Below are positions 54,771 through 62,754 of a DNA stretch of 62,754 bases, one piece after another. The DNA lies in the NCBI GenBank assembly GCA_009602725.1, contig WELB01000330.1, positions 1 to 62,754 of the forward strand. Direction: 5' to 3'. The notes beneath the pieces are model-generated. The model made no database searches and was not told where the DNA came from. It saw only the letters and a list, made by a program, of their open reading frames with translations. Position 1 is the first letter of the stretch. The number at the start of each line of letters is the position of its first letter. This DNA is from Spirogloea muscicola. Lineage: Eukaryota > Streptophyta > Zygnematophyceae > Spirogloeales > Spirogloeaceae. Made by a program: the position numbers and the translations under genes.

Positions 54771-55396
54771 GTGAGCAGCCCGTCCTCCTCCGTTCACTTC
54801 TGGCCACTTCAGTCGCTGTGTGCTCTTAACGATTTTCCGGCCCCTTCGTTCTTTCCTTTGTCTGGGCTGGCCTCTCCCTGTGTGTTTTTTTCTTTCTTTG
54901 GCTTTTCGGACATTGTCCATTCTTTCCGGGCTGGCTTTGCTGGCCCCCTTTTCTTATGGGCGAGCACTTTCTCTCCCAGCCACCGCGCTCCCATGGAAGC
55001 ATCTTCCTTTCGAACTTCGTTCATCCTGTTATTCGGGCTGGCCGATCACAGCCATCGCCCTCTACAAGGTCTGAAAGGGCCGGGCGGCGCAAGTAGTAAG
55101 CTAGTCTTCAAGGAGTCAGCAAGTGGGCGCTCAATAACCTCTAGTCAGCAAGTGCGTCTAAGTCAGATTGTTTACAAAAGAAAGTCAAATAGCGTAGAGG
55201 GCGGGAAAGCGTCAGAGCAAACAGCGACTCAGGTGGCCACTGGGTGCTCTCCGAAGCCCCTTCGGGCTTTTGGGCTGGCTGTTCCAGCCCCTATCCTCAA
55301 TGGGCGAGCTCTTTCTTCTGGATTATGCGCCCTCTTGGCACGGGCCGCCGCCGCCGCCACCCCGGGAGGGGCTCCCGCGGGCCCGGCGTTGCGAGC
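54771..55396 (+). repeat. Non-LTR tails upstream of RLK-D
   Basis: Tails at 54865-54890 (GGGCTGGCCTCTCCCTG), 54905-54975 (GGGCTGGCTTTGCTGGCCCC with GGGCGAGCACTTTC), 55035-55075 (GGGCTGGCCGATCACAGCC) and 55265-55320 (GGGCTGGCTGTTCCAGCCCC). The last lies only ~80 bp before the RLK-D start, inside the probable promoter/5' UTR. Confidence 0.65.
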
Positions 55397-58300
55397 ATGG
55401 CAGCCGCAGCGCTCGCCGCCGTCGCGCTGCTCACCCGCCTCGGCTCCGCCGCCGGGGACCTCGCGTGAGCAGCCCTTCCGCAACGCGGCTGCTCCTGAGC
55501 CAGGCAGCACATTGCGCCTAGAGCACCAAGTGGCTCTCTCAAAGCATGGCACATTGCGCCTGCGAGAGCCCTCTCCTCGTCCGCCGCGTCGCCGTCGGGC
55601 TCCTGCTGCGGCTGCACTCCAGCGCCCGCGCTGCGTGGGCCTCCGTGTGGCCCCCCCAGCTGACTGCCCGTCGTCCTCTCCCGCGCAGCTCCGACCAGGC
55701 TGCGCTGCTGGCCTTCAAGGCCGGCATCACCAACGACCCCCATGGCTTCCTCACCAACTGGCACCCCGCCGATCTCACGCCGTGCGACTGGTTCGGCGTT
55801 GCGTGCAACGGCGTAGAAGGCCCCAGGCAAGAGCTTCGTCCCGAGCCCGGCCTAGTCAGAGTGGGCCACCGCAGCATATTAAGCAAAGGGCACAAGCATT
55901 GGTACCCCAGCGGCCCCGCCGTTGTCGGGGTCGTGACCCTGCCGGGCCCGCCTCCTTTGGAGTCACAGGACTAGCAGCAGCTCCGTGGAGGGCTTCTGAG
56001 GCAGCAGCGTTGCTCCTTGCGAGGTGCAGTACGAGTTCAAGATCTGATCAAGCTCAGCTCTCTCTACTGCTGGCCACTGGTACACACTTGCAGGCGAGTG
56101 ATTGGGCTTTTTCTGAAAGACGGGCAGTTGAACGGCACACTGGCACCGGAGCTTGCTAATATTGGCAGCCTAAAGTACATATATCTGCTCAACAACTCTT
56201 TCTCGAGCCCCATCCCTCCGGCACTGGGTAACCTCCCGCAGCTTGGCGTTCTCGTCCTCGACGAGAACAGGTGAGCATGCCAAAGCTTAACCGTATTTGA
56301 GGGTTGCATATGCACAGCTTATTGCAGAGATACCTCTGATGAGCAGGATTCTGATGGTGATTAGGGTCAGCAACTGCTACTGCGCATCCTCCTGTATGCA
56401 CTGGGCATGCAATGATGGGAATTTGCCAGTGCTTGGGAAGTCTAGCTAGATATCGGGCTTAGTTAGGAACAGATATCCTCAAAAGTCCATGAAGACATGT
56501 GCAGCTATATTGAGCCGTGAGGATCCTGCTTCGAAATTGTGCGCTATTGTCATGATGTGTCAGTGTGCGGCAGAACAGCCACTGACAAGGAATATCATGT
56601 TTTTGTAAGGTTGCATCTGATTGTCAGACTGACCATCATTGAGGAGAGTACTTAGAGCAGTAGATGACAAGATGAAGAGCTGCCTGAACCTTGAAAGGAT
56701 CTGATCGCAATTTGTCCTAATAAAAGCCAAACTGCTGGCAACTATGTGAGCTTTGCTCTTCCCTGCATTGCAGCCTCACTGGTATTTCACCGCCTGAGCT
56801 GGGGAACTGCACCAGTCTCAGCATCATTTCTGTCAACAACAACCGGTAGGCTCGAAGCTGCCCTCTGCCCAAGTGTCAAGCCATATATTTCTGCTACACT
56901 GATTGAATTTCATGCAACAGTAGCTGCCCGGACCTTGAAAGGAGCTGTCAGGCCTCTCAGCTACTGCGATGCGTGTTGGTGAAAGCCCCATTGAGCCTGA
57001 CCTCCAACAAGGGCTTGCCTGCAGCCCACGTCAATTGCTTGACCCCTATCAATTGCTCTTTTGGTGTCAGCTTGGAGGGTGGAGTGCCACCAGAGCTCGC
57101 TGATCGCAGGGGAATGATCAGCCTGAACCTGAGCCACAACAGGTGCTGAGCTGTGACTGCATCTTCGCAGCCAGGAGTTGCCTGATTTAGCCACGTCAGC
57201 ATATCACATAAATCGCAGAGGAGCCACAGCTGGCATTCTTAGCGGCTTGCTCGCAACTGTTGGCAGGTTAAGTGGCCACCTGCCACCTGAGTTGGGGAGA
57301 CTCGTGCTGCTCAACAAGCTGTGGCTTGCTAGCAATAGATTCTCCGGACCAATCCCGACAACGTTTTCCAATCTGGAAAACCTGCAAGTGCTGACGATGG
57401 ACAACAACAATTTCTCTGGCCCATTTCCACAGTGGCTTGGAAACTTCAGCAGTGCATTGACTATCTCTCTAGGTCACAACAACTTGACCGGAGGAGTCTC
57501 TGCAAGCATTCGCAGTCTGCAGAGCGTTCAGTATCTTGACATCTCCAACAACCGCCTAACGGGCATTCTCCCCTTGGAAATTGGAAAATTAAGCAACCTC
57601 AAAACATTTTCGTCTGCAAGCAACTCATTCAGCGGGCCAATACCGGAGGGTATTGGCAACTTGCCGAGTCTTACCTATCTCGATCTTTCCAACAATAATC
57701 TCAATGGCAGCATCCCGGAAAGTCTGGGATTTATACCTTTCTTTAACATCTCCAATGACAACCTCAGTGGGCCTATCCCAGACATACTTATTGGTCATTA
57801 CAACAGCAGCTCCTTTTCTGGCAATCCCGCCTTATGCGGCGGCCCTTATGTGGCCTGCAAGACAGGTCCACCACCTCCAGAGCACAAATCGTCGAGCTTA
57901 TCAGGGGAAGCAATTGCTGGCATTGTTGTTGGGGCTGTTGTTCTTCTCCTCCTATTGCTGGGAATCCTCCTACTGTGCTGCTTAGCTTGGAAGAAGAAGA
58001 AGGACAAGACTATGCCAGACACGGAGCGGAGCATTGAGCACTTCTGGTCCGAGATGTCCATCACGCAGGATAGACTCCAAGCTCCCTTCACCTTCGAGGA
58101 GCTCATGAGTGCAACTGAGAACTTCAATGATGATTTCATAGTTGGCGCTGGGGGCTTCGGAAAAGTCTACTGGTAAGTAACTCTGCCTACTTGCAGGGTG
58201 GCATGCTATCCTTGGTGCAAATTGTCCAGGCCTCTCCTTAAAGTATGGTACACACAAACTTACGATCATTTCGATGGAGATGCTGAGCAGTGCGCAGATG

Positions 58301-59358
58301 AAGAATGGCCAAAGGTATGCAGTGAAGAGGCTACCAGCAGACAGCAAGCAAGGATTGAGATCGGTGAAAGCTGAGGTGGAGACACTGAGTCGCATCAGAC
58401 ACCGCAATCTGGTCCCGCTACAGGGCTGGTACATCCCCAGGGACAGCCAAGCGGGCATGCTCCTCATCTACCCTTTCTTGCTTGGCGGAAATCTTGACCA
58501 GTTGGTGCATGGGGGCAAGGGCGTGCCTCCAAAGCCAGACGCGTTTGATCACTGGGCTGCACGGATGAAGGTCATATTGGATGCAGCAATTGGGCTTAAG
58601 TACCTACATCATGAGTGCAGTCCTCGTGTGCTGCATAGGGACGTCAAGCCAAACAACACCTTGTTGGATGAACACGGTCAAGGTTACGTGGCGGATTTTG
58701 GGCTTGCACGAGTCTTTCAGGCACATGAAACGCACGTTTCAACCATGGCTGCAGGTGACTTTTACTGACTTTCAATGTCCCGTTGAGCTGTATTACAGGC
58801 CTCTCTGGCATCATGCAAGAAAGAGGTGCTGATACATGCTGGTAGAGGCACCTCAGACTGCCTTGTAATGATCATGGGTCATCTTTCCTGCAATATATGA
58901 CGTCATGGTGATGCACATGGGCAGGCACAGTCGGGTACCTCGCTCCAGACTGCGCCCTAGGCCAACTGACCGAGTACAGCGATGTCTTCAGTTTTGGAGT
59001 GGTGCTGCTGGAGACTGTCACTGGCAAACGGCCTGTTGACCCTTTCTTTCAGACCGAGGTTGCAGCTGGTGGCAGCTTAATTTTGTGGGTGCGATCCTGC
59101 CTTAACAACAAGAAGCCTTTGGAGTGCGTTGACATGGCGCTAGCTCCATTCGTCCCCCAGAGAGTGGACGAAATACGGGGCGCCTTGAAAGCGGGGCTAT
59201 TTTGTTGCTCCAATATCCCAAAACAAAGGCCAACAATGATTGACGTTGTTGAGATGCTCCAGAATCTCGAAGCATTTGGTGCTGAGTTGACGTTTTCGAA
59301 GTCAACTTTGCCCATAGACGGGACGGCAATGGACAAGCTCTTGTGCCACGGCACTTGA
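55397..59358 (+). CDS. LRR receptor-like kinase RLK-D, 8 exons, intact
   Basis: Exons 55397-55464, 55689-55826, 56094-56270, 56774-56845, 57071-57142, 57267-58172, 58291-58754 and 58925-59358 total 2,331 nt, 777 codons with the stop. Order: signal peptide MAAAALAAVALLTRLG; LRRNT (SDQAALLAFKAGI, TPCDWFGVACN); about eleven LRRs; membrane helix (AIAGIVVGAVVLLLLLLGIL) with a Lys-rich stop; kinase with GAGGFGKVYW, YAVKRL, HRDVKPNN, ADFGLAR and GTVGYLAPD. Intron 2 begins with GC (CCAG|GCAAG), as in its paralogs. A transmembrane receptor kinase of unknown ligand; its SERK-like neighbour could be a partner, by family analogy only. The last ~15 residues are unlike its paralogs and derive from former 3' flank. 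It has only two single-LRR exons against eighteen in RLK-A. Confidence 0.92.
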
Positions 59359-59930
59359 GAGGTGGCCAGCCTTTACAGGGGTTACTGAGGGTTTCGTAGC
59401 TACTTGATTCTCTGTGTGCTTAGCGCTTTCCCTTGGCCCCTCCGAACTTTGATCATTCATCTTTCTGGGCTGGCCTTCCACAGCCACCGCCCTCTCCTGG
59501 AAGCGTCTTTCTTCTTTCAAGGATGGGCAACATCCCATCAGCGTCCCAGTTGCACTGTGGTTATTGGAATGGAATTGAGCTTTGCCCGTTCTGCAGCGGT
59601 GGCAGAAAAACCTATAGTGTACCAACTTACAAGCATGGTCGTCATAGTGGTGAGAGCGAATCATGCACATAATACCAGCTGCAGCCTCTGGCTTTCGTCA
59701 AGGGACTGCTTTCCGGCTGCTAGTCTTTCTGATTCGCGGCTGCTGAGTAAAAATGTAGTGGTGATAAGAGTGACTACCCCGCATGGTGATTCTTAATCAT
59801 GTGTTCCAGCTCTTTTTGGCCTCTTCGGACCTTGTCAATTCGTTTAGGGCTGTCTTTTCACTGGCTGGCTTGGTTATGTCTTACAGCAGATTCTCAGCCT
59901 TCTTACGACCTGGTCACTTCGTTCCTGGAG
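59359..59930 (+). repeat. RLK-D 3' flank with a ~145-bp retro-insert
   Basis: From 59359 (GAGGTGGCCAGCC) the sequence follows the RLK-A/E flank, but 59376-59520 is extra. This piece (TTACTGAGGGTTTCGTAGC, TGCTTAGCGCTTTCCCTTGG, GGGCTGGCCTTCCACAGCC, TCTTTCTTC) has the layout of a non-LTR 3' UTR and tail. RLK-A and RLK-E have the empty site. At 59690-59760 is a C-terminal relic (AASGFRQGTAFPAASLSDSR) and at about 59830-59890 a decayed tail. Confidence 0.7.
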
Positions 59931-60302
59931 GGATTTGTCACAAGAAGGTTTTCAATGTTCCGCTCTTTGTCTGTCGTAGTCTTTTCCTTCTTCTGAGCTA
60001 ACCAATACAGCAGGAGCAGTCGCAGCGACTGAAGGAGAAGGACAACAAAAGCACCAAAGCTGCCAATTGCTCCCCTTGATAAGCTCGACGATTTGTACTC
60101 CGGAGGTGATCGAAAAGGAGGAAAGCGAGGTGGGCAGCTCTTTCTGTTCATTCTTTTTCGGGCTGGTTGTTCCAGCCCCTATTCTCAATGGGCGAGCACT
60201 TTCTTCTACCAGGCAGGCCACATAAGGGCCGCCACATAAGGCTGCATAGCCAGAAAAGGAGCTGGCGTCGTAATGAGTAACAGGACCACAAAAATAGGAG
60301 TG
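59931..60302 (-). pseudogene. LRR-RLK membrane-span fragment with hairpin insertion
   Basis: The minus strand reads SSFSGYAALCGGPYVAC near 60270-60215, then is interrupted, and resumes as PPRFPPFRSPPEYKSSSLS with a degenerate membrane span and KKEKTTTDKERNIE down to about 59945. This is the ectodomain-end/juxtamembrane part of the RLK-A/D long exon. Both ends stop at retrotransposon sequence, so only ~300 bp of the gene survive. Confidence 0.75.
60140..60212 (+). mobile_element. Solo ~70-bp hairpin tail inserted in an RLK exon
   Basis: A complete plus-strand tail (TTCATTCTTTTTCGGGCTGG, TTGTT loop, CCAGCCCC, TCAATGGGCGAGCACTTTCT) sits between codons that are adjacent in RLK-A and RLK-D. The exon context gives approximate borders and shows that the tail can insert as a short discrete unit. 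TTTCT occurs at both edges and might be a short target-site duplication. Confidence 0.75.
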
Positions 60303-60304
60303 AT

Positions 60305-60950
60305 GGGAAGAAGCGGAGGAGGTCTCTGCGAGCGTCAGAGAGGGAGGTTCGAAAGGGCAGGGTACCATTTGCCACTCCAGCTATTGCTGGGGCCAGTACT
60401 GGCTGACCCCTCGTAATGAAGGGCGTGGAGACTGAGGAGGCCACTTGGGCCCAACACCCAAGGTGTGCCGCGCGAGCCAGGTGAGCCAGTGGGCGGCAGC
60501 CAAGGCCGCCCTTGCCTACAGGGAGCGCCAATTGGAGGAGGGCGGCAGGCGATGTAGGGAGTGCCGGGTGGTCCAGCAGGCCGAGCAGAGCCTGTCAGAG
60601 GCTGACATCCGCAGCGGCATATATCTTGTTCAGAGCGGTAGTGGGAGGAACTGCCCGCTGCAGGTAGGCGGGGCGTTGGGCCACGCACCGGGTTAGGATA
60701 GCAACAGCCAGCTGAGAGTCATGCAAAGTGGGGAGGGCTGGGAGAGTCTTGAACTGTCGCTCAAGGGTTGCCTGCACCTCCTGCACCACATGAGCTGCCT
60801 CGCTCAGCGGGACTCCAAGCACCACCATGCCGAGCGGGGGGGGGGTGGGGGTCTGGCACCCTACCGGAACTTTTAGTGGGAGCGCCGATACCCACGCCGC
60901 CGCCCCAGGGGAAGAAGCTGAAAGGCTTTCCCCAGCCCCTATCCTCAATG
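60305..60950 (-). pseudogene. Non-LTR fragment: end of the RT domain
   Basis: The minus strand reads VGCQTP, LGMVVLGVPLSEAAHVVQE, LAVAILTRCVAQRPAYLQ, then after a frameshift GKGGLGCRPLAHLARAAHLG and CWAQVASSV, ending in TSLSDARRDLLRF at about 60310. It is very close to 15650-16150 of the full-length copy. Both ends are abrupt. Confidence 0.75.
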
Positions 60951-61156
60951 GGCGAGCAATTTCTTTTTACGGCTCCTCTTTCTTTGGCTTTATTATTTAG
61001 CCCGATTTATTCTGCCCTAGACCCTGCTTGAATGAATGTATTGGCTTGAATCGGCTCCAGTTCATTACATGCGCCCCGCGCGCCGCGCCTTCTCTCTTCG
61101 GCATTAGACATTGTCCATTTGTTTTGGGCTGGCTTTGCCAGCCCTTCTTCTTTAGC
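60925..61156 (+). repeat. Non-LTR tails
   Basis: Tails at 60925-60970 (CCCAGCCCCTATCCTCAATG) and 61105-61150 (TGTTTTGGGCTGGCTTTGCC). The bases between, with a CGCGCCGCGCC run, match the 3' UTR type seen at 54420. Confidence 0.6.
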
Positions 61157-62172
61157 CTAGCAGCTCCGACCTGCGGCTGATTAGCAGAGGTCTCTGAGTG
61201 ATTCGTAGCTGCTTTGCTTCTCTGTGTGCTTTCTTAGCGCTTCCCCTGGCCCCCTTCTCGTACTCTGTTCATTCTTTTTTGGGCTGGCTTTTCCAGCCCC
61301 TTTTGTATTTGAATTCCCGTGTATTTGGCGGAGCGTGGGTGCCAGCTGTCCCCTTCTCTTTTCGGGCAGGCGGGGCAGCCTCACTGGGGTCCGAGGTGGG
61401 GGGTGGTCGGAATCCAGACCACCTCGGGAGGTGGTCTGGATTCCGGCCGCCAGCTTGGCAAACGCGCGCGTTTGTCCCTTCAACGCGCTCAAAAGGAGTC
61501 CTGGTCAGCGTCTGATGAAGAAAGTGCTCGCCCATTGAGAAAAGGGGCTGGAACAACCAGCCCGAAAAAGAATGAACAGAGCTTGGCAAACGCGCGCGTT
61601 TGTTCCTTCAACGCGCTCAAAAGGAGTCCTGGTCAGCGTCCGATGTGGCGCCTCCGTGGCGGGCGACCACGACCGGGCGCGCCCGCGTTACACCGGGTTG
61701 GTCGGCCGCGACGAGGGATACGTGTCGCGCGTTGTATGGAATGACCGGCACCGGTGTAATGCGCGCGCGTCCCGGTCGTGGTCGCACGCCACGGAGGCGC
61801 CACATCGGACGCTGACCAGGACTCCTTTTGAGCGCTTTGAAGGAACAAACGCGCGCGTTTGCCAAGCTGGCGGCCGGAATCCAGACCACCTCCCGAGGTG
61901 GTCTGGATTCCGACCACCCCCCCCCCTCGGACCCCAGGGAGGCTGTCCCGCCTGCCCGAAAAGAGAAGGGGACAGCTGGCACCCACGCTCCGCCAAATAC
62001 ACGAGAATTCAAATACAATAGGGGCTGGAAAAGCCAGCCCAAAAGAGAATGAACAGAGTACGAGAAGGGGGCCAGGGGAAGCGCTAAAAAAATAAAGCAC
62101 ACAGAGAAGCAAAGCAGCTACGAATCACTCAGAAACCTCTGCTAATCAGCCGCAGGTCGGAGCTGCTAGGCT
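61157..62172. repeat. Nested ~1-kb inverted repeat (foldback structure)
   Basis: Outer arms of about 360 bases (61157-61515 and 61800-62172) are near-perfect reverse complements. Each contains a non-LTR 3' UTR and hairpin tail, then CGTGTATTTGGCGGAGCGTG and a GC-rich stretch. Inside is a second arm pair at about 61578-61697 and 61753-61880, around a 55-base loop. Each outer arm also carries its own short palindrome, GGAATCCAGACCACCT with its complement over a 4-base loop (61420-61455 and 61876-61911). No protein is evident. This could be a foldback/MULE-like non-autonomous DNA element or an inverted duplication of a retro-derived segment. Confidence 0.8.
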
Positions 62173-62754
62173 CGTGGAAGTGGGTCCCCTGGCCAGAGCC
62201 AGAGGCAGCAGCGAGGGCTCTGCCGGCACGAAGGTGCGACGCCCGCAAATACAAAAATCGAGAGAAATTGCTCGCCCATTGAGAATAGGGGCTGGATAAA
62301 CCAGCCCGAAAAAGATTGAACAGAGTACGAGAAGGGGGCCAGGGGAAGAAAAATCACCCCCCCCCAAAAGAGAAAGAGAATGAGCTCGCCCATAGAAGAG
62401 AGGGGCTGGCAGAAGCCAGCCAAGTAAGAATGGACAAAATCCAAAGAATAAGGGCTCGCCCATTGAGAATATGGGCTGGAACAGCCAGCCCAAAAAAGAA
62501 TGAACAGAGTACAAGAAGAGGGGGGGGGAAGCCAGGCAAAGCCCTAAGGCGAAGCAGCAGAAATGACAAGCACACAAGAAAAAACAAAGCAGCTACTAAC
62601 CACTCAGTAACCCCTGCTAAGCAGGCGCAGGTCGGAGAGGCTATGCTCCTGGAAGTATGTCCCCTGGCCAGAGCCAGAGGCAGCAGCAAGGGCTCGGCCA
62701 GCACGCAGGTGCAGCGCACGGGCCATGGACCTCTGCAGCGAGACGGCCAGGCGC
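62173..62754 (-). pseudogene. Non-LTR tails and C-termini to the window edge
   Basis: Tails at 62270-62330, 62385-62440 and 62455-62515. A C-terminal relic at about 62160-62235. A second, cut by the window edge, runs 62754 to 62607: RLAVSLQRSMARALHLRAG, RALAAASGSGQG and LRLLSRGY. Confidence 0.65.

Noticed and set aside
54771-56159. 462-codon plus-strand open frame overlapping the RLK-D 5' region
   Set aside because: It runs through retro-tails, the RLK-D first exon, intron 1 and exon 2 in a different frame. High GC makes long stop-free shadows.
61617-62112. Two long overlapping minus-strand frames in the inverted repeat
   Set aside because: They are translations of repeat arms, and the opposite arm gives the same peptides. 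No domain or motif is present.

Overview
ORGANISM. This is nuclear eukaryotic DNA from a streptophyte, most likely a charophyte green alga or another early-diverging green-lineage genome. The evidence is intron-rich LRR receptor-like kinases (LRR-RLKs), a SERK/BAK1-type co-receptor kinase that matches the land-plant family through its C-terminal tail, and a Ty3/gypsy retrotransposon with a fused cytosine-C5 DNA methyltransferase, a fusion I recall being reported from charophytes. The lineage is inferred; nothing here fixes a genus. I saw no tRNA, rRNA or CRISPR array.

LAYOUT. 0-2.2 kb: overlapping 3' ends of non-LTR retrotransposons. 2.3-10.7 kb (+): a 24-exon LRR-RLK (RLK-A) with 18 exons that each encode one LRR; it carries three lesions. 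10.7-13 kb: its duplicated 3' flank. 13-19.98 kb: nested non-LTR elements, including a nearly full-length decayed copy at 14.67-18.34 kb (-). 20-20.9 kb (+): a decapitated RLK kinase domain (RLK-H). 21.8-25.9 kb (-): a decayed gypsy element with the order DNMT-RT-RNaseH-integrase-PHD finger in one reading frame. 27.7-33.3 kb: more non-LTR elements. 33.3-36.9 kb (-): RLK-B, a pseudogene cut by a non-LTR insertion. 37-40.3 kb: non-LTR 3' ends and a telomere-like repeat. 40.8-45.5 kb (+): the intact SERK-like gene. 46.8-48.2 kb: an inverted copy of the telomere-like repeat and more non-LTR ends. 49.5-52.9 kb (-): RLK-E, a pseudogene. 53.1-54.0 kb (-): RLK-F, its 5' part only. 55.4-59.4 kb (+): RLK-D, intact, 776 codons. 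59.9-60.3 kb (-): an RLK fragment with a ~70-bp hairpin repeat inside it. 60.3-62.75 kb: non-LTR remnants and a ~1-kb nested inverted repeat.

HOW IT FITS TOGETHER. The window is a birth-and-death cluster of one LRR-RLK family. The members share a signal-peptide exon, an LRRNT exon ending in an unusual GC splice donor, 72-nt LRR exons and duplicated 3' flanks. A co-receptor-type kinase sits inside the cluster. The cluster is being shredded by one dominant family of non-LTR retrotransposon that has an N-terminal zinc finger, an RT and a C-terminal restriction-like endonuclease. Its 3' ends finish in a short conserved hairpin and are scattered more than 25 times. Of the RLK loci only RLK-D and the SERK-like gene look able to make full proteins.

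LIMITS. Exon joins were read by eye from splice signals and reading frame. Single N bases at 18341, 40505 and 53002 look like assembly joins. LTRs and target-site duplications could not be confirmed without alignment.
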